Virus record (IMG/VR): IMGVR_UViG_3300027797_000041
Coordinates: 1 to 49,796 of that record
Reading direction: 5' to 3' (one strand)
From: a virus
DNA length: 49,796 nucleotides
The notes below the pieces were generated by a model that was given only the letters and a program-made list of their open reading frames with translations, was not told where the DNA came from and made no database searches. Of the stretch, positions 16,419-24,881 are shown one piece after another. Numbering within the stretch: the first letter of the stretch is position 1; each line of letters opens with the position of its first letter. A program made the position numbers and the translations under genes.

Positions 16419-18284
16419 AATTTGCGCAAGTCTTTTTTGTAAAAACTGCGATATTTCCTCAAACTGTTTGTCAGGCCACTCCAGCATGAGTTTATGATTG
16501 TGTTCCAGCACATCTCGAAAATAAGCATAGGCTGATCGTGGTTCAGTTGACCGTAATCGTTGAATTTGTTGCCAGGCCATGTCAACTCGTCGCTGCCAGT
16601 CGGGTTCGTTGTCGTAACTTTCATCAATGACATCACCGTGAAATGTTTTGAATCCAAGACTGCGCAAATAACTCAAAGTATTGCCACCACCTATCATAAT
16701 AAAAATTCGTTTGGCAAACAAACACTTGCCTAATTTTTCGGTAACAAATTGACTGGTTGCCGCAGTATCATTGGTCTCGCACACAATGCTGTACCAACTA
16801 CTTTGATAAACCTTCCAAGGAACAACACAACTTATCATGACACTATCCCCTGGTAGCCCAAACCCTGGACGTGGCACCGTTTTGGTTGAATATCTTTCAA
16901 CTGCAGATCCCTGTTGTGTTTTTATTTTAAATTCTTTGATCACGTCTTCCTCTAACTCAAATAATTCAGGGCTGGCAAAATCAGTAACCGTCCCATGTCT
17001 AGCAAAGCTATCTGGCATACAATTACGAATCACATCCCAATCCGGGTCTCCATTAGGATTTGGTTGCAAATTAACCAAGGTATGAATTGGATGATCTAAA
17101 AAATTATTATCCAACAATCGATAAAACAGCGCCATCCTTGTCAATTTCACTGTGCCCATCAAGCAATCAAATATACTTTTCCTAAACGGTACTGTGACTT
17201 CATTAATATCAACAAATTCATTCCCGGCCGCAACATATGACAATAGACTTTGATGATTGACAAATACAAGGTCAGGATTAGGATCGCTATAACTTACGCC
17301 ACCAGCGGTGCATAATACAATTCGATCAGTGTGCAATTGTCTGCATATTTCACCATATACAACTGGCCACCAATTTTGCAGATTTTCAGTTGTATATACT
17401 ATCACCAGATCGGCCCATCCCATGTGTAATTCTGTAATTCCTTGTTGGGCCTGATCTTGTAATCTGTGCGGCTTGGTCCAAGGGAGATAGATTTTTTCAA
17501 GGAACAACAATGCAATTTTTTTTCGTGAATCTCCCTGAAATCTTGTACCCGCTGGACACGGCCAGTCTTTGCATATTTCTGCATTAGGAAAAAATTCTTT
17601 ACCTTTTTTGAGTGCATATGTAAATTCCCACCAATTATGTGGATCCCAAACAAAATACTCAGTATTTTTTACATGTTGTGGATTGTTCCAAACTCTGTGA
17701 CCGTCAGTGTAATAAAAACTTTTGTCGGCATGCAATGCATATTGATCACTTAAAAATTTGTGATTGTATATAAAATTAGAAATTTTACTCAACTGGTCTA
17801 TCACATGAGTTTTTTGCTCCATCAGTTGATCAAAGACATTGAGAAACGTTTGATCTTTAGGTACCAATCTATGTTGGACATAACAAATATCAGGATCAGG
17901 ATTTGATAATTCCACATGCCCGCCTACCATGTATATGATGCGATTACTGTGTAATTGAGCCTCAACTGCTTTACAATAGGTGCCCCAGTCCATATCAATA
18001 GATTCGGCAGTGTATACTATTACCAAATCATAGTCGCACAATGTTATGTCAGGATTGAGCATGCTGTGGTTACAATTTTGAGTCGTTGGCAACCGGATAC
18101 TTTCGTGCTGAATCAACGCAATTTTTTTTCTTTGATCGTACTTTGAAACAACAGGCGGTATGCCACTTGTGGTGCGCTCAGACTGATCAAAAAATATTAA
18201 ATCAAATTGCTGGGACAACCGATACTCAATCCAAAAGGTTTCATAGCTGGTACCACCAGGATACCAGATTATATAATCGTGCAT
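16416..18284 (-). CDS. Glycosyltransferase-like protein with internal duplication
   Basis: The start is set at ATG 18284 (MHDYIIWYPGG), preceded at 5 nt by TATAAGTA; a TTG at 18305 would add 7 residues. Two copies of a roughly 90-residue unit occur at about 52-142 and 253-345: RKKIALIQHESIRLP / RKKIALLFLEKIYLP, DLVIVYTAESI / DLVIVYTTENL, AQLHSNRIIYMVGG / RQLHTDRIVLCTAGG, SNPDPDI / SDPNPDL. The C-terminus (about 495-565) has SIVCET, then FVTEKLGKCLFAKRIFIMIGG, LRSLGFKTF and IDESYD, a pattern typical of fucosyltransferase (GT10)-like phage and bacterial enzymes. A sugar-transfer role is likely; donor and acceptor are unknown. It is a lone minus-strand gene between plus-strand blocks, suggesting an inserted cassette. 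Confidence 0.68.
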   Translation of the reverse strand: MHDYIIWYPGGTSYETFWIEYRLSQQFDLIFFDQSERTTSGIPPVVSKYDQRKKIALIQHESIRLPTTQNCNHSMLNPDITLCDYDLVIVYTAESIDMDWGTYCKAVEAQLHSNRIIYMVGGHVELSNPDPDICYVQHRLVPKDQTFLNVFDQLMEQKTHVIDQLSKISNFIYNHKFLSDQYALHADKSFYYTDGHRVWNNPQHVKNTEYFVWDPHNWWEFTYALKKGKEFFPNAEICKDWPCPAGTRFQGDSRKKIALLFLEKIYLPWTKPHRLQDQAQQGITELHMGWADLVIVYTTENLQNWWPVVYGEICRQLHTDRIVLCTAGGVSYSDPNPDLVFVNHQSLLSYVAAGNEFVDINEVTVPFRKSIFDCLMGTVKLTRMALFYRLLDNNFLDHPIHTLVNLQPNPNGDPDWDVIRNCMPDSFARHGTVTDFASPELFELEEDVIKEFKIKTQQGSAVERYSTKTVPRPGFGLPGDSVMISCVVPWKVYQSSWYSIVCETNDTAATSQFVTEKLGKCLFAKRIFIMIGGGNTLSYLRSLGFKTFHGDVIDESYDNEPDWQRRVDMAWQQIQRLRSTEPRSAYAYFRDVLEHNHKLMLEWPDKQFEEISQFLQKRLAQI

Positions 18285-18289
18285 GCTTG

Positions 18290-18297
18290 TACTTATA
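18290..18297 (-). promoter_or_regulatory. Late-type box TATAAGTA before minus-strand glycosyltransferase
   Basis: On the minus strand CTTATAAGTACAAGC runs into ATG 18284. It differs from the T4 late box in one base and sits 5 nt before the ATG, the same spacing as the other late boxes here. Confidence 0.45.
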
Positions 18298-18321
18298 AGC
18301 AACAAATTTTGCCATTTGCTA

Positions 18322-18350
18322 TTGCGATACTAAATAAAACAGCATACAAT
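18322..18350 (+). promoter_or_regulatory. Candidate sigma70 promoter for gp32
   Basis: TTGCGA (18322-18327), 17-nt spacer, TACAAT (18345-18350). It gives a leader of about 75 nt before the gp32 ATG. Confidence 0.4.
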
Positions 18351-18375
18351 ACATGTGTATGCGCAGGCAACAGAG

Positions 18376-18391
18376 ATCTAAACATTTAGAT
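18376..18391 (+). promoter_or_regulatory. Inverted repeat in gp32 leader
   Basis: ATCTAAACATTTAGAT is a perfect inverted repeat (6-bp stem, 4-nt loop) about 40 nt before the gp32 ATG. T4 gp32 represses its own mRNA by binding a structured leader, so this could be the analogous site. The AAGGAG ribosome site is at 18418-18423. Confidence 0.35.
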
Positions 18392-18430
18392 AGGCAGCAT
18401 AACATAGGCAACTTATTAAGGAGAAAAACT

Positions 18431-19420
18431 ATGGCATCATTAGCAGACATCAGAGCACGACTACAGGCAGCAGAAGGCAACAAAGGCGGCGGCCAAACAG
18501 GTGGAGACAATTCGATCTACCCACACTGGAACATGGAAGAAGGGCACAGTGCAACACTGCGATTCCTTCCCGACGCAAACACCAAAAACACATTCTTCTG
18601 GCAAGAACGAGCAATGATTCGTTTACCTTTTGCTGGCATCAAGGGTGAAGGGGATAGCAAGCAAGTGTATGTACAAGTGCCTTGTGTGGAAATGTGGGGC
18701 GACGCCTGCCCTGTGCTGGCAGAAGTGCGCACCTGGTTCAAGGACAAGAGCCTTGAAGAAATGGGTCGCAAATACTGGAAAAAACGTTCATACATCTTCC
18801 AAGGCTTTGTGCGTGAGAATCCCTTGAGTGAAGACAAAACTCCAGAAAATCCCATCCGACGTTTCATCATTGGACCACAGATCTTCACCATCATAAAAGG
18901 TGCGTTGATGGATCCCGAACTGGAAGAATTGCCAACAGATGTATTGCGTGGCCTGGACTTCCGTATCACTAAAACTGCCAAAGGTGGTTTTGCTGATTAC
19001 AATAGTTCAAAGTGGGCACGTAAAGAATCAGCGTTGACCGAAGCTGAGCAAGCGGCCATTGCCACACACGGCCTGTATGACTTGAGTACATTCCTGCCCA
19101 AACGGCCCGGCGATGTCGAGTTGAAGGTAATCAAAGAGATGTTTGAGGCAAGTGTGGATGGACAACCTTACGACACAGAACGTTGGGGTCAATACTTCCG
19201 TCCTGCTGGTGTTCAAGCACCCGGTGGTTCGGGCGCCAGCCATGCTGATGAAGACACACCAGCAGCCAAGCCTGCACTCAAAGTGGCAGCATCTGCACCT
19301 GCAAGCGACTTTGACGAAGACGATGTTCCTGTAGCGGCCGCGCCAGTGGCCAAGCCTGTAGAAGGCGGTAAAAATGCCCAGGACATCCTGGCCATGATTC
19401 GTAGCCGTCAAGCTAAGTAA
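18431..19420 (+). CDS. 32: Single-stranded DNA-binding protein, gp32-like
   Basis: Coats ssDNA in replication, recombination and repair. The start ATG 18431 follows AAGGAG. The N-terminal MASLADIRARLQAAE helix corresponds to the cooperative-binding domain. The core has aromatic- and Lys-rich strands (YWKKRSYIFQGFV, PIRRFIIGPQIF) and a Cys pair (CVEMWGDAC) where T4 gp32 binds zinc. The last 60 residues are Ala/Pro/Asp-rich with an acidic DFDEDD stretch, then a helix, as in the T4 acidic protein-binding tail. At 329 residues it is close to T4 (301). A nearby inverted repeat could mediate autoregulation. Confidence 0.9.
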   Translation: MASLADIRARLQAAEGNKGGGQTGGDNSIYPHWNMEEGHSATLRFLPDANTKNTFFWQERAMIRLPFAGIKGEGDSKQVYVQVPCVEMWGDACPVLAEVRTWFKDKSLEEMGRKYWKKRSYIFQGFVRENPLSEDKTPENPIRRFIIGPQIFTIIKGALMDPELEELPTDVLRGLDFRITKTAKGGFADYNSSKWARKESALTEAEQAAIATHGLYDLSTFLPKRPGDVELKVIKEMFEASVDGQPYDTERWGQYFRPAGVQAPGGSGASHADEDTPAAKPALKVAASAPASDFDEDDVPVAAAPVAKPVEGGKNAQDILAMIRSRQAK

Positions 19421-19457
19421 TTGTCTAATTGTCTGGTACTAGATTATTGAATAAAAT

Positions 19458-20852
19458 ATGAATCGTGTTGATGTGGTTATTGCGTCTCTACCTTATGTGG
19501 ACACTAACGAACCTTTAATGGCCCCAGCATTGTTAAAAGGTGTTGTAAACAAGACTGGGCTTACATCTTACACGTTTGATTTTAATATTGAAGTCATCAA
19601 TGAACTTCAACTAGTACCAGACAGCACTAAAATTCAAAAATGGTTTCTATATGACGAGTTTAAAGATTGTCAAGAAACCATGCAACAAGTTGAAATATTG
19701 GTGCAGTATGTAGCAAATCGCATATTGTCAAAAAATCCTAACTGGATTTGTTTAAGTTTGTTTTGTAATACAGCAAAAGCATTCAATGTAAAGTTATGTC
19801 AATATATTAAACGCCTACACCCAGAAAAAAAAATAATAATTGGTGGTAATGGTGTTTTTACAGATGAAAAAAGTAAACGTCCTTACGGTAAAATTCTTCA
19901 AAAGATGAAGATAATTGATCATTACATTGTGGGGGACGGTGAAGAATCTTTATACAATTTGTTAACTAACACTACTGACAACGGAGTTGATAGCGATCAG
20001 TTTCAAGTACTGGATGATTTATCAAAACAACCATTTTCAGATTATAGTGACTATGATTGGAATCAGTACAGATTAAAACGAATTCCTATGTATAGCAGTC
20101 GTGGATGTGTAAGACGTTGTACATTTTGTGATGTTTACAAATTGTGGAAAAAATTCAAACTTAAATCAGCAGAAGATGTGTTTGATGAGATGCTTTGGCA
20201 AATTCAACAAACTGGTATCAGTGACTTTTATTTTCGAGACAGTTTAATCAATGGCAGTATATCTGAATATCGTAAACTAACAAAACTATTAGCTGAATAT
20301 AATGCAGTTAATGAGAAAAGAATTACATGGACTAGTTTTTTTATTTTTAGACCAGAAACACAAATGACTGACGATGATTGGAAATTAACTGGAGCAAGCG
20401 GCGCAGATGAATTAATCATTGGCGTCGAGTCTTTGGTAGATTCTATTAGGTACCACATGAGAAAAAAATTCACAAACAAAGACATGCGGTTCGGGTTTGA
20501 AATGGCAAAAAAATACAATATTGGGTTAACCTTATTGTTGATTATTGGTTACATAAATGAGACTGAAAAAGACTTTGAAGAATCGTTGCAATGGTTGCGC
20601 GATCACACAGAATTTGCTACAATGCCCATACGCAATCTCTCTGCTGGGGGGACATTGACTGTGACAGACCTGTCTGATCTATATCAAAATGCAGAAGATT
20701 TTAATATCACTCTAGGGGATAAAATTTATCTTTGGGAAAATAAATCCATAAATTTAACATTTGAAGTAAGAGAACAAAGAAAAGAAATATTTACAAATCT
20801 TGCCAGATCGCTAGGGTACAAGATTTACACACACGAACAACCAGTTTCATAA
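19458..20852 (+). CDS. Radical SAM enzyme with B12-binding-like N-terminus
   Basis: 464 residues. The N-terminal 150 residues look like the Rossmann-type domain of B12-dependent radical SAM enzymes (VIASLPYVD, WICLSLFCNT, KIIIGGNGVF), though the cobalamin-ligating DxHxxG motif is not seen. The cluster motif CVRRCTFC lies at 217-224, then RDSLING and a TIM-barrel-like half with ELIIGVESL and LLLIIGYINET, as in the MiaB/BchE-type family. The substrate is unknown. It is wedged between gp32 and UvsX, is clearly more AT-rich than both neighbours and has no clear ribosome site: a likely acquired gene. Confidence 0.78.
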   Translation: MNRVDVVIASLPYVDTNEPLMAPALLKGVVNKTGLTSYTFDFNIEVINELQLVPDSTKIQKWFLYDEFKDCQETMQQVEILVQYVANRILSKNPNWICLSLFCNTAKAFNVKLCQYIKRLHPEKKIIIGGNGVFTDEKSKRPYGKILQKMKIIDHYIVGDGEESLYNLLTNTTDNGVDSDQFQVLDDLSKQPFSDYSDYDWNQYRLKRIPMYSSRGCVRRCTFCDVYKLWKKFKLKSAEDVFDEMLWQIQQTGISDFYFRDSLINGSISEYRKLTKLLAEYNAVNEKRITWTSFFIFRPETQMTDDDWKLTGASGADELIIGVESLVDSIRYHMRKKFTNKDMRFGFEMAKKYNIGLTLLLIIGYINETEKDFEESLQWLRDHTEFATMPIRNLSAGGTLTVTDLSDLYQNAEDFNITLGDKIYLWENKSINLTFEVREQRKEIFTNLARSLGYKIYTHEQPVS

Positions 20853-20864
20853 AGGAAAACAAAC

Positions 20865-21923
20865 ATGGGAAAACCATTTGACGTAAGCAAGTTTCGCAAG
20901 GACATTACCAAAAGTATCGAAGGCCTGAGCATTGGATTTAATGATCCAACAGATTGGATTTCAACAGGCAACTTTGCCTTGAACTATCTCATCTCAGGAG
21001 ATTTCAACCGAGGCATTCCACTGGGCAAGATCACAGTGTTTGCCGGCGAATCTGGTGCAGGCAAGAGTTACATCTGTTCAGGCAACATTGTGAAGAACGC
21101 ACAAGAGCAGGGTATTTTTGTTATCTTGGTTGACACAGAAAATGCACTGGATGAGACATGGCTGCATGCACTGGGTGTGGACACTGGTGCAGATAAATTG
21201 CTCAAACTGAACATGAGCATGATTGATGATGTAGCCAAGGCCATCTCAACATTCATGATTGACTACAAAGCCTTGCCAGACGGTGAGCGCATGAAGGTGT
21301 TGTGGGTGATTGACTCACTAGGCATGTTGCTGACACCAACTGATGTCAACCAGTTTGAAGCAGGTGACATGAAAGGCGACATGGGCCGCAAGCCCAAGGC
21401 ACTTACTGCACTGGTTCGTAATTCAGTCAACATGTTTGGTGGGTACAATGTTGGCATGGTCTGTACCAATCACACCTACGCCAGTCAAGACATGTTTGAT
21501 CCAGATGATAAGATTAGCGGTGGTCAAGGCTTTATCTATGCATCAAGTATTGTTGTGGCCATGAAGAAAATGAAACTGAAAGAAGACGAGGATGGCAACA
21601 AAATCTCTGAAGTCATGGGCATACGTGCTGGTTGTAAAGTGATGAAAACTCGTTATGCAAAACCATTTGAAGGCATGCAGGTCAAAATTCCCTACGAAAC
21701 AGGTATGAATCCCTACAGTGGCCTGACCGACCTGGCAGAGAAAAAAGGCATGCTCAAGAAAGAAGGCAATCGTTTGGTGTTCACCACTGGCGAAGGCGAG
21801 ATAATTAAACAATTCCGCAAGGCCTGGGAAGCCAACGAAGATGGGTGCCTGGACCGAGTCATGATCGACTTCAAGAACATCAAAGCCGAGGTAAGTACAG
21901 CCGACACTGTGGAGGAAGAATAA
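20865..21923 (+). CDS. uvsX: Recombinase UvsX
   Basis: The RecA-like strand-exchange protein of T4-like phages, driving recombination-dependent replication. Walker A GESGAGKS lies at 61-68, then VDTENALDE, a Walker B-type strand VLWVIDSLGML, and the DNA-binding loop DKISGGQGFIYASS. The 352-residue length fits UvsX (T4 391). AAAGGA precedes the ATG. The C-terminus is acidic. It overlaps the next small acidic gene at the stop (TAATG), forming a recombination operon with the UvsY-like gene. Confidence 0.93.
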   Translation: MGKPFDVSKFRKDITKSIEGLSIGFNDPTDWISTGNFALNYLISGDFNRGIPLGKITVFAGESGAGKSYICSGNIVKNAQEQGIFVILVDTENALDETWLHALGVDTGADKLLKLNMSMIDDVAKAISTFMIDYKALPDGERMKVLWVIDSLGMLLTPTDVNQFEAGDMKGDMGRKPKALTALVRNSVNMFGGYNVGMVCTNHTYASQDMFDPDDKISGGQGFIYASSIVVAMKKMKLKEDEDGNKISEVMGIRAGCKVMKTRYAKPFEGMQVKIPYETGMNPYSGLTDLAEKKGMLKKEGNRLVFTTGEGEIIKQFRKAWEANEDGCLDRVMIDFKNIKAEVSTADTVEEE

Positions 21924-22183
21924 TGTCAGCAGAAGTAGCAAGCGAAATTTGGGGCGAGTTAAAAAGATACGTCAATGTGGTAGATCGTATGGAGGCGGCT
22001 GAAAGCATTGTGGCCATCCTTATTGATCATGATCATGATGTAGACGAAATCAAAAATGCCTTCAAAGGCGATTCAGACATCAAGAAGGCCTTGACTGCGT
22101 ACTTGGACAATGACAAGGATTATGCGGAAGAGGAAGAAGAGCTGGACGAAGAGGACAACTACAATCAAGAAGATGACTACTGA
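21923..22183 (+). CDS. Small acidic protein between UvsX and UvsY-like genes
   Basis: 86 residues; ATG 21923 overlaps the uvsX stop. The N-terminal 60 residues are helical (EIWGELKRYVNVVDRMEAAESIV) and the last 25 are almost entirely Asp, Glu, Asn and Tyr. Conserved small proteins occupy this position in marine T4-like phages, with no known function. The acidic tail suggests binding to a DNA-binding protein or DNA mimicry. Confidence 0.65.
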   Translation: MSAEVASEIWGELKRYVNVVDRMEAAESIVAILIDHDHDVDEIKNAFKGDSDIKKALTAYLDNDKDYAEEEEELDEEDNYNQEDDY

Positions 22184-22635
22184 TGTGGTACAGCCGAGTA
22201 GTTGCTGACCTTGGCAATATACCTGATTTTATTGCACACTTTGAAAACGAACTGCAAGACGCCAAACGTGACTGCAAAATTGGCGGCCTAGTAGAAAAAA
22301 ACATCACAGCATTGCCGGGCATAACTGAGCACAGGTTCAATCAACTACAAGAAATTGAGGCTGTGCTAAACTATCTCAACATCCAACTGCGCAAGATACG
22401 CAGACGGCATTTCCAAAAGTATCTGGAAGGATATGCTCGAGCATTGACATCACGTGATGCTGAAAAGTATGTGGATGGTGAAGAAGAAGTTGTGGACTTT
22501 GAAACCATCATCAACGAAGTGGCGCTGTTGCGTAATCGTTGGTTGGGCATCATGAAGGGCTTGGACACCAAGCAGTGGCAAATGGGTCACGTGGTACGGC
22601 TGCGCACCGCAGGCATGGAAGATATCACGGTTTAA
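22183..22635 (+). CDS. uvsY: Probable UvsY recombination mediator
   Basis: 150 residues, basic and helical. UvsY loads UvsX onto gp32-coated ssDNA. The core has HRFNQLQEIEAVLNYLNIQLRKIRRRHFQKYLE and ends with RNRWLGIMKGLDTKQWQMGHVV, reminiscent of the UvsY C-terminal half. Similar proteins directly downstream of uvsX in marine T4-like phages are the expected UvsY. Direct sequence similarity to T4 UvsY (137 aa) is faint, so the name rests on size, composition and position. The ATG overlaps the upstream stop by one base. Confidence 0.6.
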   Translation: MWYSRVVADLGNIPDFIAHFENELQDAKRDCKIGGLVEKNITALPGITEHRFNQLQEIEAVLNYLNIQLRKIRRRHFQKYLEGYARALTSRDAEKYVDGEEEVVDFETIINEVALLRNRWLGIMKGLDTKQWQMGHVVRLRTAGMEDITV

Positions 22636-22640
22636 TAAAC

Positions 22641-22646
22641 TAAATA
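22641..22646 (+). promoter_or_regulatory. Late-type box TAAATAC, 4 nt before methyltransferase ATG
   Basis: CTAAATACATT runs directly into ATG 22651 with no Shine-Dalgarno. It marks the start of the glycan/methylation island. Confidence 0.5.
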
Positions 22647-22650
22647 CATT

Positions 22651-23304
22651 ATGACACAAATAAAAGACCCCTTAAACAACTACATAGACAATCCAGACAA
22701 AGGGGCACACGATTCTGCACAATGGGCCAGCAAATGGACCACAGAAAGATACACTGCCAAAAAACGAGCCAATTTTGAGGCAGTTGATGCTTATTTGTCG
22801 CGGCCTGTTGGCAAGTTGTTGGACATTGGTTGCGGGTTTGCCCACGAATCTCGTTGGTTTGCAGAAAAGTACGGTACAGAGTTGTGGTTACTGGATGGCG
22901 ATCAACAACAAAATACCAACAAACCCGAGTCTGCTTCTTATGGCAATTGGAACACAACGTCAGACTCTTTGTATTTTTATCATACTTTTGACTTTTTAGA
23001 TGCCAAACTGCAAGAACTAGGCACAAAAAATTATCACTTGATCGATACCAACAACATCAATATTGATGAAAATATAAAATTTGATTTGATAACATCTTGG
23101 CTCAGTTGTGGACATCACTATCCTGTAAAGACCTACATTGACTTGATGAAAAAACATTCGCACAAAAATACAAGGATTATTTTAGATATACGATGCAAAG
23201 GCACCAAAACTAATTTTATAGGTGTGGACGGGTTTGAAGTTGTTGATGTGGTAGTAGAAGCTGTTGGCAAAAAACGAGCCACTGTAGAAATAAAACTGAC
23301 TTGA
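22651..23304 (+). CDS. SAM-dependent methyltransferase (class I)
   Basis: 217 residues. Motif I LLDIGCGFAHES (about 55-66) and the acidic end of strand 2 (LWLLDGD) mark a class I Rossmann methyltransferase; LITSWLSCGHHYP follows at the position of motif IV. The gene opens the surface-modification island downstream of uvsY, so its target is more likely a sugar or a small molecule than DNA, although no DNA target-recognition motif can be ruled in or out. Confidence 0.75.
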   Translation: MTQIKDPLNNYIDNPDKGAHDSAQWASKWTTERYTAKKRANFEAVDAYLSRPVGKLLDIGCGFAHESRWFAEKYGTELWLLDGDQQQNTNKPESASYGNWNTTSDSLYFYHTFDFLDAKLQELGTKNYHLIDTNNINIDENIKFDLITSWLSCGHHYPVKTYIDLMKKHSHKNTRIILDIRCKGTKTNFIGVDGFEVVDVVVEAVGKKRATVEIKLT

Positions 23305-23305
23305 A

Positions 23306-23419
23306 ATGACTGATCAAGAACGCTGGCAAAGAGACCTGGCAGAAATGGAATTCTTTTTGTTGATATTCTTCATTGAGGCCTGGACGGCTTTTTGGTGGTG
23401 TGTGCATCATGTCAGTTAA
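23306..23419 (+). CDS. Tiny membrane protein (37 aa)
   Basis: ATG 23306 overlaps the last base of the previous gene region and reads MTDQERWQRDLAEMEFFLL, then a hydrophobic segment (IFFIEAWTAFWWCVHH) long enough to span a membrane. Its charged N-terminus would face the cytoplasm. The late box of the next gene overlaps its stop codon. Function unknown; coding status inferred from tight packing and amphipathic layout. Confidence 0.5.
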   Translation: MTDQERWQRDLAEMEFFLLIFFIEAWTAFWWCVHHVS

Positions 23420-23422
23420 ATA
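23417..23422 (+). promoter_or_regulatory. Late-type box TAAATAC, 5 nt before ATG
   Basis: GTTAAATACCCAC precedes ATG 23428; no Shine-Dalgarno. Confidence 0.5.
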
Positions 23423-23427
23423 CCCAC

Positions 23428-24195
23428 ATGAAAATTGTAATTGTCACAGGCGGGTTTGACCCGCTACATTCTGGGCACATTGCCTACTTCCAAGCAGCCA
23501 AGGCCTTGGGGCATAGACTGGTTGTTGGACTCAATTCAGACGACTGGTTGGTACGCAAAAAAGGCCGACCGTTCATGCCCATGACTGAACGCAGAGCCAT
23601 TGTAGAAAATCTCTCCATGGTAGATCGTGTGATTGAGTTTGATGACTCTGATGACAGTGCTCGAGATGCCATACGCTTGGCCAAACTGTACTATCCAATG
23701 CCTGCAGCCAAGTTTATTTTTGCCAACGGTGGCGATAGAACACAGGACAACATTCCTGAAATGACGGAATCTGATGTAGAATTCCAATTTGGTGTGGGTG
23801 GCGAAAACAAAATGAACAGTTCAAGTTGGATACTAACTGAATGGAAAAACCCCAGGACTGACCGCGCATGGGGATACTATCGTGTGTTGCATGAAGTAGG
23901 TGCCAACACCAAACTCAAAGAACTCACAGTCATGCCCAAAACATGCTTGAGCATGCAACGTCATGACAGTCGTGCAGAGTTTTGGTTTGTGGCTGAAGGC
24001 GACGCTACTGTGTACACCCTGGATGAAGCATCAACTGATCAAGAAGTCAAGTGCTATCTGACTGTGCATCAAAACACATTCATTGCTGTGAATGAGTGGC
24101 ATCAGTTGTGCAATGAAACTGATAAACCACTCAAGTTGATTGAAATCCAATACGGCGATCGCTGTGTTGAAGAAGACATTGAACGTAGATCATGA
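23428..24195 (+). CDS. Cytidylyltransferase-like / cupin fusion (sugar activation)
   Basis: 255 residues in two domains. Residues 1-130 form a nucleotidyltransferase of the HldE/TagD type: GGFDPLHSGH (8-17) carries the HxGH nucleotide-binding motif, and KKGRPFMPMTERRAIVENL is the following helix. Residues 150-255 match the cupin of type II mannose-6-phosphate isomerase / GDP-mannose pyrophosphorylase: LSMQRHDSRAEFWFVAEGDA, then a NEWHQLCN metal-binding His and KLIEIQYGD. It probably activates or isomerises a sugar for the neighbouring glycosyltransferases. The start is ATG 23428, directly after a late-type box. Confidence 0.8.
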   Translation: MKIVIVTGGFDPLHSGHIAYFQAAKALGHRLVVGLNSDDWLVRKKGRPFMPMTERRAIVENLSMVDRVIEFDDSDDSARDAIRLAKLYYPMPAAKFIFANGGDRTQDNIPEMTESDVEFQFGVGGENKMNSSSWILTEWKNPRTDRAWGYYRVLHEVGANTKLKELTVMPKTCLSMQRHDSRAEFWFVAEGDATVYTLDEASTDQEVKCYLTVHQNTFIAVNEWHQLCNETDKPLKLIEIQYGDRCVEEDIERRS

Positions 24196-24881
24196 CACCT
24201 ATTCCTATCTTTGTAGGCTACGATCCCAGAGAAGCTGTGGCCTATCATGTGTGCGTGAACTCAATCATTAGGCATGCCAGTCAGCCAGTGGCCATTGTGC
24301 CTGTGGCCCTGAACTTGTTTCAAGACTATGATGAAACACACACTGACGGTAGTAATCATTTTATCTACACACGATTCCTTGTGCCACACCTAATGGATTA
24401 CAAGGGGTGGGCCATATTTATTGATGGCGACATGATCTTGCGTGACGACATTGTGAAATTGTGGGAGTTAAAAAGTCTCTACTGCGATGTCATGGTTGTC
24501 AAGCATGATTACAAAACAAAGATGACCGAGAAGTACCTGGGGTCAAAGAACGAAGATTATCCAAGAAAAAACTGGTCAAGTGTGATACTATGGAACTGCA
24601 ACAGCCATCCCAATCGTCAACTCACACCCAAATTTGTGCAAAGCAAGCCCGGCAGTTTCTTGCATAGATTTAGCTGGATTGATGATGACCGCATAGGTGA
24701 GTTGCCCCCAGAATGGAATTGGTTGCCTGATGAATACGGGCCAAACCCCAACGCCAAGCTCTTGCACTATACCTTGGGTACTCCATGCTTTGATGAATTC
24801 CACGACACACCACAAGGTGAAGAATGGCATCACGAACGCACACTAACCGACCACTGTCAGCAAAGAACACACAATGAATGA
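24192..24881 (+). CDS. Glycosyltransferase (GT-A, DxD)
   Basis: 229 residues. IPIFVGYDPREAVAYHV at the N-terminus and AIFIDGDMIL (D-G-D, metal and nucleotide-sugar binding) are typical of GT8-like GT-A transferases; YTLGTPCFDEFHD near the C-terminus resembles the conserved H-Y-T-x-G-P block. It overlaps the cupin-fusion gene by 4 nt (ATGA), so the two are probably co-translated. Confidence 0.78.
   Translation: MTPIPIFVGYDPREAVAYHVCVNSIIRHASQPVAIVPVALNLFQDYDETHTDGSNHFIYTRFLVPHLMDYKGWAIFIDGDMILRDDIVKLWELKSLYCDVMVVKHDYKTKMTEKYLGSKNEDYPRKNWSSVILWNCNSHPNRQLTPKFVQSKPGSFLHRFSWIDDDRIGELPPEWNWLPDEYGPNPNAKLLHYTLGTPCFDEFHDTPQGEEWHHERTLTDHCQQRTHNE

Noticed and set aside
19421-19457. Promoter before the 19458 radical SAM gene (TTGTCT-N17-TAAAAT)
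   Set aside because: The -10 touches the ATG, so the transcript would start downstream of it; an AATTGTCT direct repeat alone is not enough evidence.
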